DNA of 64,000 bases from a bacterium (GCA_905221035.1 CAJNBP010000003.1:114732-178731), one strand, 5' to 3'. Positions 20,460 to 31,094 are shown, counted from the first letter of the stretch. Program-made: numbers and translations. Notes: generated by a model not told the origin, from the sequence alone.

Positions 20460-21689
20460 TTATTTCTCCACTTGTTCAAAAAAAGTATCTGGATGGCTAG
20501 GATCAAATGACTCATTAGCCCACATTACAGTAACTAGATTTTCTGTATCGGAAAGATTAATAATATTATGTGCATAGCCCGGTATCATATGTATTGCCTC
20601 AATCTTATCACCCGACACTTCAAAGTTCAGAATAGGATATTCTTGTCCGTTTTCATCCAGCCCTATCCTACGCTCTTGTATTAAAGCACGACCAGAAACA
20701 ACCATGAAAAATTCCCACTTAGAATGATGCCAATGTTGCCCTTTGGTAATGCCAGGTTTAGAAATATTGACAGAAAATTGACCTGCATTTTCTGTTTTTA
20801 ATAGTTCTGTAAAACTACCTCGTTCATCTATATTCATTTTTAGAGGAAACTTAAACTTATCTACTGGTAAATAAGATAGGTAGGTAGAATACAATTTCTT
20901 TTCAAACGATGCTTGAGGAATTTCAGGCATAACTAAACTATCAGGCTGTTTTTTAAATGTTTCTAATAGAGAGACAATCTCTCCTAAGGTTGCACGATGA
21001 GTCGTTGGTACATAGCAGTAGTTTCCTGATGGGCTAGGTAAGATTTGTAATCCATCTAGATTACAACGATGAGGATTCCCTTCCAATGCAGTTAGACACT
21101 CTTGTATCAAATCATCAATATATAGCAACTCCAATTCTACACTTGGATCATTTACTTGAATAGGCAAATCGTGAGCTAGATTATGACAGAAAGTTGCTAC
21201 AGCAGAATTATAGTTAGGACGACACCACTTCCCATAAAGATTTGGGAAACGGTAAACTAAGACAGGTGCTCCCGTTTTCTTTCCATATTCGAAGAAGAGT
21301 TCTTCCCCTGCTAGCTTAGATTGTCCATATACAGAGTTCGAAAATCGACCTTCTAAACTAGCTTGAGTAGAACTCGAGAGTAAAACAGGACAAGTATTTT
21401 CATACTTTTCTAAAATCTCTAATAATCTACTTGAAAAACCGTAATTTCCCTCCATAAATTCATCAGGATTCTGTGGACGATTGACACCAGCTAAATGGAA
21501 TACAAAATCGGCCTTCTTACAATATTCTTCTAATAAAATCGGATCTGTCTCACGATCATACTGAAAAATCTCTCCAATCTCTAAATTAGGACGAGTTCTA
21601 TCTCGTCCATCTTTCAAAGCTTCCAGAGTACAGATAAGATTTTTTCCTACAAATCCCTTAGAACCAGTCACTAAAATATTTAATGGCAT
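20460..21689 (-). CDS. fnlB: FnlB/CapF, bifunctional reductase-epimerase of the L-FucNAc pathway
   Basis: 409 residues: N-terminal SDR domain (ILVTGSKGFVGKNLI, VYGQSKLAGEELF with the YxxxK pair, about 1-250) and a C-terminal cupin (about 280-405) with a metal site in GITKGQHWHHSKWEFFMVVSG. In CapF of S. aureus the cupin does C3-epimerisation and the SDR domain reduces the 4-keto group to give UDP-L-PneNAc. It follows ugd by 18 bases and abuts fnlC. Both domains appear complete. Confidence 0.93.
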   Translation of the reverse strand: MPLNILVTGSKGFVGKNLICTLEALKDGRDRTRPNLEIGEIFQYDRETDPILLEEYCKKADFVFHLAGVNRPQNPDEFMEGNYGFSSRLLEILEKYENTCPVLLSSSTQASLEGRFSNSVYGQSKLAGEELFFEYGKKTGAPVLVYRFPNLYGKWCRPNYNSAVATFCHNLAHDLPIQVNDPSVELELLYIDDLIQECLTALEGNPHRCNLDGLQILPSPSGNYCYVPTTHRATLGEIVSLLETFKKQPDSLVMPEIPQASFEKKLYSTYLSYLPVDKFKFPLKMNIDERGSFTELLKTENAGQFSVNISKPGITKGQHWHHSKWEFFMVVSGRALIQERRIGLDENGQEYPILNFEVSGDKIEAIHMIPGYAHNIINLSDTENLVTVMWANESFDPSHPDTFFEQVEK

Positions 21690-21707
21690 ATTTTTCCCTC
21701 CATATAC

Positions 21708-22919
21708 TTAATCTCGCTGAAAAATATCTCTTGTATAAACTTTTTCTAGCACATCATATAAAGATTTTTCCATCCGATTGGCAACAATCACTTGACTGCT
21801 AGACTTAAAAACTTCCAAATCATTAATCACCTGATTACCAAAGAAAAAGCTATGATCCTCCAAAGTTGGTTCATAGATAATTACTTCTAAACCTTTGGCC
21901 TTTAAACATTTTATAACACCTTGGATTGATGATTGACGGAAATTATCCGAACCACTCTTCATAGTTAAGCGGTAAACACCTATTATGATTGTTTGATTAC
22001 CGTCTGAAAGCTCCAACGCCTTTTTCAAAATACGATCGGCAATAAAATACTTGCGAGTACGGTTACTTTCTACAATAGCTGTCATCATATTTTGTGGTAC
22101 ATCATGATAATTCGCCAGCAACTGCTTACTATCTTTGGGAAGACAATAACCTCCATAACCAAATGACGGATTGTTATAATGGCTACCAATTCGTGGATCT
22201 AACCCTACTCCGTCAATGATGGATTTAGTATCCAATCCCTTCATCTCCGCATAGGTATCCAATTCGTTAAAGTAAGAAACCCGCAAAGCCAAATAGGTGT
22301 TAGCAAATAGTTTGACTGCTTCTGCCTCTGTTACACCCATAATTAAGGTCTCAACATCAGGTTTAAGTGAACCTTCCTGCAAAAGAGTCGCAAACCGCTC
22401 AGCCTGAACTACCTGCTCCGTATCTCTCAAATCTGCTCCAACGATGATTCGACTAGGATAGAGATTATCATAAAGTGCTTTAGACTCCCGTAAAAATTCA
22501 GGACTAAAGAGAATCTTAACTTGCCCAAAACGTGTTCGGAGACTTTCTGTATATCCCACAGGAATTGTGGATTTTATGACAATGGTCGCCTTCAAATTAA
22601 CCGCAATAATCTGCTCAATAACTGCTTCCACAACAGATGTATCAAAATAATTTTTTTTACTGTCATAGTTAGTTGGAACAGCAATTATGATAAAGTCAGC
22701 ATCTCGATAAGCTTCATTACAATCTAATGTTGCAACTAGGTCTAATTCCTTTTCCACTAAATAAGTTTCAATATCATCATCCTTAATGGGAGATTGGCGA
22801 CGATTGATAAGCTCTACTTTTTCAGGAATAACATCTACCGCTATAACCTTATGATATTGCGCTAATAGAATTGCAATAGATAAACCCACATAACCTGTCC
22901 CTGCTACTGCTATTTTCAT
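21708..22919 (-). CDS. ugd: UDP-glucose 6-dehydrogenase
   Basis: 403 residues from [20 protein letters not shown]. It oxidises UDP-glucose to UDP-glucuronic acid with two NAD+. The NAD motif is GTGYVGLS; the active-site cysteine lies in [16 protein letters not shown] near residue 255; FSPEFLRES near 140 is typical. The ATG at 22919 is preceded by GAGG; a GTG 12 bases upstream overlaps the fnlA stop and is less likely. Its insertion between fnlA and fnlB shows that the repeat unit uses glucuronic acid as well as FucNAc-type sugars. Confidence 0.95.
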   Translation of the reverse strand: MKIAVAGTGYVGLSIAILLAQYHKVIAVDVIPEKVELINRRQSPIKDDDIETYLVEKELDLVATLDCNEAYRDADFIIIAVPTNYDSKKNYFDTSVVEAVIEQIIAVNLKATIVIKSTIPVGYTESLRTRFGQVKILFSPEFLRESKALYDNLYPSRIIVGADLRDTEQVVQAERFATLLQEGSLKPDVETLIMGVTEAEAVKLFANTYLALRVSYFNELDTYAEMKGLDTKSIIDGVGLDPRIGSHYNNPSFGYGGYCLPKDSKQLLANYHDVPQNMMTAIVESNRTRKYFIADRILKKALELSDGNQTIIIGVYRLTMKSGSDNFRQSSIQGVIKCLKAKGLEVIIYEPTLEDHSFFFGNQVINDLEVFKSSSQVIVANRMEKSLYDVLEKVYTRDIFQRD

Positions 22920-22927
22920 AGGATACC

Positions 22928-23965
22928 TCACTGATTTAAAGATGCTAATTCTTTCCTAATATAGGGCAAAAGTAAGAGTTTTTCCTTGACCTGCTCGACA
23001 TTCCAGAGTTCTGTATTACTACTGTTAAACTCTGTTAAGGGATTGCGTTTGGCATCCCCTTCGTTGAAATACTTATCATAGTTAAGATCTCGATTATCGC
23101 TAGGCACACGATAAAAGCCACCTAAATCAATGGCATTCGTACATTCTTCATTAGTCAACAACGTTTCATACATCTTTTCACCGTGGCGAATCCCGATTAC
23201 TTTAATATCTTGATTAGGTGCAAAAAGTTCCGTAACAGCTTGCGCCAACACTTCAATGGTACATGCTGGTGCTTTCTGTACCAGGATATCTCCTGTTTTT
23301 CCTTTTTCAAAAGCAAACAGAACTAGGTCTACCGCTTCTTCTAAGGACATAATAAAACGAGTCATACTAGGTTCCGTAATCGTTATAGGATTCCCTTGCT
23401 TTATTTGATCAATCCATAGGGGAATCACAGAACCACGACTACATAGAACATTGCCGTAGCGAGTTACACAGACTTTTGTCTGATCTTCTTTTACCGTCCT
23501 TGACTTAGCAACAGCAATCTTTTCCATCATAGCCTTAGAGGTTCCCATCGCATTAACAGGATAGGCTGCCTTATCTGTAGAAAGGCAGATGACTTGTTTT
23601 ACTCCAGCTTCTATAGCTGCAGTGAGAATATTTTCAGTTCCTAGAACGTTAGTTTTGACTGCTTCCACAGGGAAAAATTCACAAGAAGGGACTTGTTTTA
23701 ATGCAGCAGCATGAAATACGTAATCCACACCGATCATAGCATTTTTAACAGAAGCTAAATCACGCACATCTCCTAAGTAAAAACGTATCTTATCAGCTAC
23801 TTCTGGCATTTTTGCTTGAAATTCATGACGCATATCATCCTGTTTCTTCTCATCTCTTGAAAAGATACGTACCTCCGAAATATCTGTTCCCAAAAATCGT
23901 TTGAGAACTGCATTCCCGAATGAACCTGTCCCCCCTGTAATAAGGAGAGTTTTCTTTGTAAACAT
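22928..23965 (-). CDS. fnlA: FnlA/CapE-type UDP-GlcNAc 4,6-dehydratase (5-epimerising)
   Basis: 345-residue extended [22 protein letters not shown] at the N-terminus, [22 protein letters not shown] near residue 85, and [21 protein letters not shown] near 128, where Met replaces the usual catalytic Tyr of the YxxxK pair, as in inverting dehydratases. It converts UDP-GlcNAc to 4-keto-6-deoxy intermediates, the first step to L-PneNAc and L-FucNAc. SD AGGAGGAATAACT precedes the ATG. The 235-base gap upstream holds no gene I can recognise. Confidence 0.94.
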   Translation of the reverse strand: MFTKKTLLITGGTGSFGNAVLKRFLGTDISEVRIFSRDEKKQDDMRHEFQAKMPEVADKIRFYLGDVRDLASVKNAMIGVDYVFHAAALKQVPSCEFFPVEAVKTNVLGTENILTAAIEAGVKQVICLSTDKAAYPVNAMGTSKAMMEKIAVAKSRTVKEDQTKVCVTRYGNVLCSRGSVIPLWIDQIKQGNPITITEPSMTRFIMSLEEAVDLVLFAFEKGKTGDILVQKAPACTIEVLAQAVTELFAPNQDIKVIGIRHGEKMYETLLTNEECTNAIDLGGFYRVPSDNRDLNYDKYFNEGDAKRNPLTEFNSSNTELWNVEQVKEKLLLLPYIRKELASLNQ

Positions 23966-24200
23966 AGTTATTCCTCCTATCTATAATGATGTTCAACATA
24001 ATGCTTTTTAAATAAATTTAAAGCTTAACAACATGAAAAATAACGCACTACAATATTTTTCTGACTGATAATATTGGTGATACTTTCAACATACACCTTA
24101 TCCAAAAGAAAAGCTATATTTTTTTTAAAGGTGTAGAAATAAAGATAACTCAATCTTTAAATCTTTTGCATCCACCAAATATTATAAACTTTCTTTTTTA

Positions 24201-25007
24201 CTATTCTTTCTTATTCTTTATTTTAGTTTTCAAACGATAAATAATTTCTTTTTCTAACAATTTAATCTTTCTCTTCAACCGATAGCCTACAGTAAGATTT
24301 TCCCCCTGGACAAAAGACTCCGTTTCTGGGAAATCCGATAAATCTAATGAATAACCCAAAAGTTCCTCCAAACGTTCTTTTTCAGGTTTAACAACTTTAC
24401 CTCGAATAATCAACTTTCCTCTATTATAAGGGATAGGTTGGAACATATCATCCTCTAAAGCATAAAATTTCTCTTTCGTCAGGTAAGTTTTAAAGTTATG
24501 ATAAATCTCAAATTCCCAAGGAGAGGGACTACCCTTCATGAATTGAATCAAACTAGACTTCTTCCAAATAGCGCATTGAAGAGTTGTCTTATAGGGGGCA
24601 TATTTCGTGCGTCTTATATAATGCTCAGCAATACGCTCAGGTGTATTCCCTCCAGATATTTGTGATAGGGCAATACTAGCAATACTTGTATCCTCTTCCA
24701 TCAGAGACAGTAGTTCTTCTAATTCTTCAATTTTAGCTGGTTTTTCTACGATAAAGTCATCACAAAAAACAATGACTCGCTCTTCAGTAACTTGTTTCAA
24801 AGCAGTTGCAATACGATCTCCAAAAACTTCTTCCTGACCAATCAAAACCTTTACGCTAGGATCCGTGATTAACAATGGACCATCTGATGATACATAAATG
24901 GATACCGTATGAGAAATCTGCTGACGCATGGACTGGATGAGGAGATTTACTACCTGCTGATTAGTCTCGCAACTAACAATAAATAAAGCACAAGATGAAT
25001 TAAACAT
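24201..25007 (-). CDS. Capsule glycosyltransferase, GT-A-like
   Basis: 268 residues. The N-terminus CALFIVSCETNQQVVNLLIQSMRQQ suggests a nucleotide-binding GT-A fold; VIVFCDDFIVEKP near residue 78 supplies a DDD-like metal motif. The C-terminal ~40 residues are strongly basic (YRLKRKIKLLEKEIIYRLKTKIKNKK), a possible membrane-association helix. It overlaps the upstream glycosyltransferase by 8 bases. By elimination it adds one of the GlcA, Glc or PneNAc residues of a serotype-5-type repeat; which one cannot be read. Confidence 0.75.
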   Translation of the reverse strand: MFNSSCALFIVSCETNQQVVNLLIQSMRQQISHTVSIYVSSDGPLLITDPSVKVLIGQEEVFGDRIATALKQVTEERVIVFCDDFIVEKPAKIEELEELLSLMEEDTSIASIALSQISGGNTPERIAEHYIRRTKYAPYKTTLQCAIWKKSSLIQFMKGSPSPWEFEIYHNFKTYLTKEKFYALEDDMFQPIPYNRGKLIIRGKVVKPEKERLEELLGYSLDLSDFPETESFVQGENLTVGYRLKRKIKLLEKEIIYRLKTKIKNKKE

Positions 25008-26085
25008 GACTTCCCTCCAAGATGTCCATAATATTTTTTGCTGAACCTTCCAGATTGTAGTCTTGCATCAGGTTTTGATCATAGCGAGCAACATGCTCAG
25101 CATCTAGTTTAAAGGTAGCCTTCAGCTTGTTAGCCAATTCTACCGCAGTCACTTCCTGCATCAGATAACCATTTTCGCCATCCCTAACAAATTCCAAGGC
25201 TGCGTTACAACGATCCGTAGAAACAATAGGAATGCCCATTGATAGCGCCTCTATAATAACCAGTCCCCAAGTATCTTCTCGAGTGGGCAAAACAAAGACA
25301 TCTGCCACCCGCATCAACTCTAGGATATCAGTTTTTTCTAGAAAAGGAATTATATGTATATTAGAAGGAATCTCTGTTTCAAAAACTGACAATTCTTCTC
25401 TTGTACCTCCGACCATAATTAACTGCAACGAAGTATCAGCTTCCTGCTCTTTCATAAAAGCCAAAAGCTCATCGACTCCTTTTCTATTGATAAACTGTCC
25501 CACAAAAAGCAGATTTTTCTCAGATTTTCGAATACTATATCTTGTGAAAACCGTATCCGAGGCAACCTCTATCATGTTTTTGAAATCATCTTGTGAAAGA
25601 GTTGAAAATATGTGTCGTTTAATCTTTGCCTTAGGAGCTAATTGCTGTATATAAGCATCTGTTGGGGTATTGGTGCTAAGCACAAACTCCGCTTTGCTTA
25701 GAGCAACAGACTTAATAAAATCCAACAGTTTCTGCTTAAGTGAGATATTACTATGATTTATTATACCATCAACAGAAATAGCGTACTGCCGTCTTGTTAG
25801 CCACATACTGCTCATCAAGAACATCTTTTTCCACCCAGTATAACCATCAAAGAAGACCATATCCATCTCTTTCAACATTTGAAACGTCTGAAATAAACCT
25901 AGTTCTGTGATTGATTGGAGCTTGGTACGAACAGGTCGTAGCTTGACATACTCAGCCTTTACCCCCGCCTCAATTTCGTGCACATAAAAAAGAGTCACTT
26001 CTGCATGCTTGGCTAACTCATCTAATAACATAACCCTAAAAGGAGCAATATTATTTGTAACATAAGAAATTTTTTTCTTTGACAT
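25000..26085 (-). CDS. Capsule glycosyltransferase, GT4-like (GT-B fold)
   Basis: 361 residues. The C-terminal half carries LLFVGQFINRKGVDELLAF near residue 192, VADVFVLPTREDTWGLVIIEALSMGIPIVST near 265 with the E-x7-E pair of retaining GT4 enzymes, and AALEFVRDGENGYLM. It acts on the lipid-linked repeat at the inner membrane face. Acceptor and donor are unknown. It sits 13 bases after the GT2 gene and overlaps the next one. Confidence 0.85.
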   Translation of the reverse strand: MSKKKISYVTNNIAPFRVMLLDELAKHAEVTLFYVHEIEAGVKAEYVKLRPVRTKLQSITELGLFQTFQMLKEMDMVFFDGYTGWKKMFLMSSMWLTRRQYAISVDGIINHSNISLKQKLLDFIKSVALSKAEFVLSTNTPTDAYIQQLAPKAKIKRHIFSTLSQDDFKNMIEVASDTVFTRYSIRKSEKNLLFVGQFINRKGVDELLAFMKEQEADTSLQLIMVGGTREELSVFETEIPSNIHIIPFLEKTDILELMRVADVFVLPTREDTWGLVIIEALSMGIPIVSTDRCNAALEFVRDGENGYLMQEVTAVELANKLKATFKLDAEHVARYDQNLMQDYNLEGSAKNIMDILEGSHV

Positions 26086-26098
26086 CTGTTCCTTCTTT

Positions 26099-26980
26099 CT
26101 AATGTCCTAAGAAAAAGCGATCCAATTTGACTTTAAGTGCATATGAACGCCTACCCGATAAAAAGAGTAATCGAAGTCTGTGTACTGCAGAAATACCTGG
26201 CATCAGAAGAATTGGCAATCTATTTCCTTTATAGCGTGCTTCTTCTAGTTTCAATTCACGCTGAAGTTTAGTCTTCTGGTCTGCTGTTAAGTGATTGCTA
26301 AATCTCTCTAAAAAATCACGACGGATAATCTGACGGATATGATATTTCTCGTTAAAAAGTTCAAAAGTTGAAGTTCGGGATATAGAATTCCCCTCATGAA
26401 CACGATAATAAACCACAACATCCTCAATCAACGAAACACGATCTCCGAAATACTCAATACATAGCCCCCACCAAATATCTTCGTTCGGATAGGCCTCAGG
26501 TATAGGAAGGATAAAACGGTGCATGGCTTTTGAAAGCAAGGTAAGAGGTCCACTAAAATTGCGAACTGTATTTTTCTTTGGTAATACCAATCCATCATAC
26601 TTGTGAGAGTCAGAAACCATCCGCATGCGAGCTCTTAAAGCCACCTTTTCAGCAGGATTCCACTTTTGAGCCTCCTTGTTCCACTTTTCAAAGGCATCCA
26701 ATGGCAACTGGTCATCCGCTCCCATAAAATATATCCAGTCTCCTTTTACATACTGTGAAGCCAAGTTATAAGCTGGTACCTTGCCAATCTTTCCAGGATT
26801 CAAAAAGACAATTCGCTCATCTCCCATGATTTTTTCCTGTACAATAGCTGCCGTATCATCTGTAGATCCATCATTGACGATAATCAACTGAAAGTCCGTA
26901 TAGGTTTGCTGTTGAATACTGGCAATAGCTGCTCCGATATTTTTTTCTTCATTATAAGCTGGCATAATGATAGAGATCAT
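26099..26980 (-). CDS. Capsule glycosyltransferase, family GT2
   Basis: 293 residues with a standard GT2 N-terminus: MISIIMPAYNEEKNIGAAIASIQQQ, LIIVNDGSTDDTAAIV near residue 33 and WIYFMGADDQLP near 83 (metal-binding acidic residues). WWGLCIEYFGDRVSLIEDV near 168 fits the acceptor side. An inverting transferase, so it should make a beta bond from an alpha-linked nucleotide sugar; in a serotype-5-type unit beta-Glc and beta-GlcA are candidates. It overlaps wzx by 4 bases (ATGA). Confidence 0.85.
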   Translation of the reverse strand: MISIIMPAYNEEKNIGAAIASIQQQTYTDFQLIIVNDGSTDDTAAIVQEKIMGDERIVFLNPGKIGKVPAYNLASQYVKGDWIYFMGADDQLPLDAFEKWNKEAQKWNPAEKVALRARMRMVSDSHKYDGLVLPKKNTVRNFSGPLTLLSKAMHRFILPIPEAYPNEDIWWGLCIEYFGDRVSLIEDVVVYYRVHEGNSISRTSTFELFNEKYHIRQIIRRDFLERFSNHLTADQKTKLQRELKLEEARYKGNRLPILLMPGISAVHRLRLLFLSGRRSYALKVKLDRFFLGH

Positions 26981-28458
26981 GCGTTTTTCCTACTTTCTAT
27001 ATATTTTTTAATAGCTTGCCATAAAATTGGGTTACCTAGATAAATATAGGTTATAGTTGCGATAGTAAAAACAAGGACACCAACTATTATTTCACTTGCC
27101 AATAGCAATACTGTGGATAGGCGTCCTAGCAATAACAATCGTAGCCAACCAAGAGATAGATACATAAGAAAAGACAAGCCTGCAAAAATGATCACATATC
27201 CTAACAATCCTTTAAGAGGAATTTCCTTTCGAATAGGATATGTCTGGTAAACACAAATCACTAATTCTGATATAATAGTAGCTAAAATGGAACCGTACAC
27301 TCCCAAAGAAGGAATTAAGAGAGAGTTTAAAACTAGATTGATCCCACTTCCCAAAATAATCGCTACTACATAGACTCTCTCAAGTGAATGAGGAATCAGA
27401 TATTGGTAACGTATCGTTCCACTCCAGGCAGCAAGGCAGATATAGAGCGATAAACTAGGCACATAATCTGCTACCGCACCATATGAAGCTCCAAAAAAAA
27501 TACCTACAAAATCCCTAGCAATAGCACTAACTCCAAAAGCTGTAGCTAGAGATAAAGCAATAATTAAGATAAAAGACTGATAAAAAAGTTTATTAGATTC
27601 GGCTCTTTTATTCTGACTTAAAAGATGTGTTATTCGCGGGAATAAGATTATATTGAGAGAAGTAATGACAGTTTGCGGGATGTCAGTAACCATCCTACTT
27701 GAGTAATACAAACCCACAGCAGTATAGGATGCATAAATCCCCAACATAACCTTATCCATGGTTTGAAAAAGGGTATCTGCCAAAACAGGAATAAATAATA
27801 AGAATAAACCTTGATAAGCAAGTTTAATCTGCTTGATATTTACAAGATAAAACTGCTGTTTCAGAAAAACTGGAACAAATATTATCAACTGACTGACAAA
27901 AATTGTCCCTACCTTTATTAAGGTATAGATAGCCAAATCAGCCTCCGTATGCACAAAGAAAAAAATCATGAGGGCTGATAAGACATTTACAATGATATTT
28001 CGAACAGCAATTTCACGAAAACGTTCTAATCCTGACAAAAACCAAGTCATATCAAAACCAGCAGAAATTACATACAACATCTGGATCCAATATATATCCT
28101 GATTACTACCTACAAAGAAAGTCACGTATAAAAAGTATGCTAACATAGCTAGGCCTGCATTGAGTAGTTGTACAGTCAACAAGGTAGCGTACTCATCATT
28201 AGACTCTATATTGTCATGCCTTTTGAGAGAAATTTGCTTGCTTCCATACATACTAATCCCCATCAGGGTAAATGTAACAAAATAAGAAGCTACCGTATTG
28301 GTATATGTATAAATCCCTAACCTATCTGAAGAAAATACTCTAGTAATATAAGGAGTAACAATAAGTGGAATGAGCAAAGAGGTCAGTTTATTGGCAAGGT
28401 TAAACACATAGTTCCACTTTAGACTAGCTTGTTTCAGAATGTTCACCAACCTTTCCAA
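26977..28458 (-). CDS. wzx: Wzx repeat-unit flippase
   Basis: 493 residues, almost wholly hydrophobic with about 12-14 membrane segments, of the polysaccharide biosynthesis/MATE-like family. The N-terminus (NYVFNLANKLTSLLIPLIVTPYITRVFSSDRLGIYTYTNTV) is typical. It flips the undecaprenyl-linked repeat unit outward. The start is uncertain: the open frame begins with TTG at 28458, but GTG at 28446 lies just behind GGAAAGG. Either way it overlaps the end of wzy. Confidence 0.92.
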   Translation of the reverse strand: MERLVNILKQASLKWNYVFNLANKLTSLLIPLIVTPYITRVFSSDRLGIYTYTNTVASYFVTFTLMGISMYGSKQISLKRHDNIESNDEYATLLTVQLLNAGLAMLAYFLYVTFFVGSNQDIYWIQMLYVISAGFDMTWFLSGLERFREIAVRNIIVNVLSALMIFFFVHTEADLAIYTLIKVGTIFVSQLIIFVPVFLKQQFYLVNIKQIKLAYQGLFLLFIPVLADTLFQTMDKVMLGIYASYTAVGLYYSSRMVTDIPQTVITSLNIILFPRITHLLSQNKRAESNKLFYQSFILIIALSLATAFGVSAIARDFVGIFFGASYGAVADYVPSLSLYICLAAWSGTIRYQYLIPHSLERVYVVAIILGSGINLVLNSLLIPSLGVYGSILATIISELVICVYQTYPIRKEIPLKGLLGYVIIFAGLSFLMYLSLGWLRLLLLGRLSTVLLLASEIIVGVLVFTIATITYIYLGNPILWQAIKKYIESRKNA

Positions 28459-29629
28459 TTCGTGTGTTCAGAAGGCAACCAAAAACTAACCAAAGAATAA
28501 AACTCTTGGCACCAGGACCAAATGGCGCGTAACCTTCAAATAAGGCATTGACAGTATAAGAAAAAGCAAGGGCTAAAAAAAGCATGCGGAAACGATGAGA
28601 AGAAGAACGTTGCAAGAGGGCATAAACCATGGGAGACAGGGCTATTAAAACAAAAGCAGTCCCTACTATATAACCATAATTGAGAAAACTCTCTAGAAAA
28701 AAATTATCCATATAATAATAACCAATCCCTGTTAGTTCATGTCCTGAAATTTCTTTAGCAAAAATCTCAAAATACACAAAACGGTTGGAGGAAACGTAGT
28801 CCAAAGTCAGACTAGATGGTCGATATTCAGATGTGACCCTTAAAAATAGATTATTGATAAAAAAATCATAAATAGCTGAATTGAGGAAAAACGCACCTAC
28901 TACTGTTGAAACTCCTAATGTACGTCCAACCTTATGACCCAAAGATGTCTCCTGAAACCATATATAGACTAGTGGAAGTGCTGCAGCTGCTAACAGAACT
29001 GCTCGTGACCGCATAAGGATGCACATGTAAATCAGCAGTCCGCTACTAGCTAATAACAATACTTTTCTCCACAGTGCCCACTTGCGATTATATAGAGACA
29101 AGTTGAGAATAACTGCCGATAAAAAGATAGATGCCGCTGAATTCTTAGCTCGATAAACATAATCAATATTTGAAAAACTATGTCCTTGAAAGTAGTGATA
29201 ATAAATATCCACTGAAATCAGCAAACATGCTCCCAAAAAAGTCATGGTGATGATTTTCCAATAATGAACAATCACATCAGCATTCCAGTAGCCTAAAACT
29301 AGAATTCCCACAGCCAAATAGAGTTGCTGAGACAAACCATTAAAGACATAAGATACTCCCGTAACTATATCTAACAAAGCAATAGTGCTAATTAAATAAC
29401 CTATTGTTAATAAAAAAAATAGGAATGATCGTTCCATGTCAATTCTAGAAAAAATAGACACTACTCCCAACAGGATCCAGAAAGGCATAATCAGAAGTTG
29501 TGTAGGTATCCCACTAAACTTCCAGATATAGGGAGTCTGCGATAAAATAGATAAGGCAATCGCTGCCTGCAAAATATAAAAACGCAAACTACTATTGGGA
29601 AAACAAACAAATTTCTTTCGGGATTCCAT
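28424..29629 (-). CDS. wzy: Wzy capsule polymerase
   Basis: 401 residues with roughly 11-12 hydrophobic segments and a larger hydrophilic loop at about 255-300 (NNLFLRVTSEYRPSSLTLDYVSSNRF), the layout of O-antigen-ligase/Wzy polymerases. It polymerises flipped repeat units on the outer face. The call rests on topology, position next to wzx and lack of glycosyltransferase motifs. The start at 29629 has AGGAGGAGGA directly before it. Wzy is serotype-specific, so it is the best probe of capsule type. Confidence 0.87.
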   Translation of the reverse strand: MESRKKFVCFPNSSLRFYILQAAIALSILSQTPYIWKFSGIPTQLLIMPFWILLGVVSIFSRIDMERSFLFFLLTIGYLISTIALLDIVTGVSYVFNGLSQQLYLAVGILVLGYWNADVIVHYWKIITMTFLGACLLISVDIYYHYFQGHSFSNIDYVYRAKNSAASIFLSAVILNLSLYNRKWALWRKVLLLASSGLLIYMCILMRSRAVLLAAAALPLVYIWFQETSLGHKVGRTLGVSTVVGAFFLNSAIYDFFINNLFLRVTSEYRPSSLTLDYVSSNRFVYFEIFAKEISGHELTGIGYYYMDNFFLESFLNYGYIVGTAFVLIALSPMVYALLQRSSSHRFRMLFLALAFSYTVNALFEGYAPFGPGAKSFILWLVFGCLLNTRIGKVGEHSETS

Positions 29630-29770
29630 TCCTCCTCCTTACTATCGTCAACATGTCAGTACCTATGTACTTTTATTTGGAATTACAGCTATTATACAAT
29701 AGTTAATAAGTTATTAAGAACTTATTAACTTACAGAAAATACTTAAATTTACTTACTAAACTTTCAAATC

Positions 29771-29863
29771 CTATAAATTGAAACGCCAAATCTCAGCAAA
29801 TTTCTTTAACAAAGTATCTATACTCCTAATACCACAAACAGTATTAATCATAAAAATTCTCAT
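29771..29863 (-). pseudogene. N-terminal remnant of a glycosyltransferase gene, coupled to wciJ
   Basis: A 30-codon open frame whose ATG overlaps the wciJ stop (ATGA). It begins MRIFMINTVCGIRSIDTLL, closely resembling the N-terminus of GT4-type capsule glycosyltransferases (the INTVxGxxS opening), then ends at TAG. The rest of the 230-base gap to wzy is AT-rich and contains no continuation I can translate. I read it as the start of a lost glycosyltransferase. Confidence 0.6.
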
Positions 29864-31086
29864 GAGGAAAATCCCTCTCTCAAATAATTTTCTAACTGTG
29901 TCATAAACTGCTCTTTAGAAAAGTGCTTCTCATAGTAACAACGAGCTTGCTTTCCTAACTCTCTTTGTTCTTCCGTAGACAACATACTAAATTTACAAAT
30001 ATTTTGTGCCAATTGTTCCACATCTTTTTCAGGACTGACAAAACCACACTTTGCATCTTCTAGAATTGTTTTAGTATCTCCTGAAATTGCACCTATAATT
30101 GGTTTCCCTGCCGCCATGTAAGATTGTACCTTCCCAGGTATAGTACGAGAAACTATCGAGTCTCCTATTAGAGAAACTAACATAGCATCTGATTTTTTAT
30201 AGAAGGTAGGCATTTCTTCCAAAGAACGTCTTCCATAAAAGGAAACATTCTTCAAGTCCAATTCATAAGCTAATGCTTTCATACTTAACAATTCCGTACC
30301 ATCTCCAACAAAATGAAAATGAATTTTCTTGGGTAAATCGGTATTCTTTTCTATCAAGCTGGCAGCTTTCAAAATAGTTTCCAAATTTTGTGCTTTACCA
30401 ATATTACCAGCAAAAGTTAAGTCAACACTTTCTTTATTAACTTTCGATTCATCAGGAATAAAAAGATCTTCTGCATATTGTGGCAAATAAGTAATCTTTT
30501 GTTCTAATATGTCAAATTGTTTCACAAAATAATTCTTAAATGATGGACTAGTTACAAATATATAATCACTAGCTCGATAAACTTGTTTTGAGATAAATTT
30601 AAACAACTTGAAAATCAAGCCATCTTGTTTCACTCCCCCTACAGTTAAACTATCTGGCCAAACATCCATACAATATAGAAACAGAGGCTTCTTGTACTTA
30701 TTTTTATAAGCCATGCCAGCCCATGCCATCATAACTGGAGACGATTGATTTACAAAAACACAATCAAATTCTGATCCATCTTTTGCTTTATACTGTCCCA
30801 GTAGAACCCCTATCGATGAACTGATAGCAAAACTAAAATAATTTAATATCCTATGTGAAATACTTTTTCCCCTCGGAATTGTATATGAACGAAAAACAGT
30901 AACTCCTTCTATAGTCTCTCGTCTATTTTTGTTATTCCGATAATCCGCATATGTTTTACCTTCAGGATAATTAGGAATTCCTGTCAAAACAGTAACTTCA
31001 TGACCTCTCTCAACAAGATCCTCACAAATATCTGATAATCTAAAAGGTTCTGGTCTATAATGTTGACTAACAAATAAAATTTTCAT
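29860..31086 (-). CDS. wciJ: WciJ/WbuB-like glycosyltransferase, probable L-FucNAc transferase
   Basis: 408 residues. The N-terminus MKILFVSQHYRPEPFRLSDICEDLVERGHEVTVLTGIPNYPEGKTY is the WbuB/WcaI pattern of enzymes adding N-acetyl-L-fucosamine. The C-terminal GT4 domain has DLTFAGNIGKAQNLETILKA near 223, a middle KSDAMLVSLIGDSIVSRTIPGKVQSYMAAGKPIIGA, and a Cys near 355. It follows wciI by 8 bases. With FnlABC in the locus, FucNAc transfer onto the first lipid-linked sugar is the likely step. Specificity is inferred by family and context. Confidence 0.87.
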   Translation of the reverse strand: MKILFVSQHYRPEPFRLSDICEDLVERGHEVTVLTGIPNYPEGKTYADYRNNKNRRETIEGVTVFRSYTIPRGKSISHRILNYFSFAISSSIGVLLGQYKAKDGSEFDCVFVNQSSPVMMAWAGMAYKNKYKKPLFLYCMDVWPDSLTVGGVKQDGLIFKLFKFISKQVYRASDYIFVTSPSFKNYFVKQFDILEQKITYLPQYAEDLFIPDESKVNKESVDLTFAGNIGKAQNLETILKAASLIEKNTDLPKKIHFHFVGDGTELLSMKALAYELDLKNVSFYGRRSLEEMPTFYKKSDAMLVSLIGDSIVSRTIPGKVQSYMAAGKPIIGAISGDTKTILEDAKCGFVSPEKDVEQLAQNICKFSMLSTEEQRELGKQARCYYEKHFSKEQFMTQLENYLREGFSS

Positions 31087-31094
31087 CGTACAAC

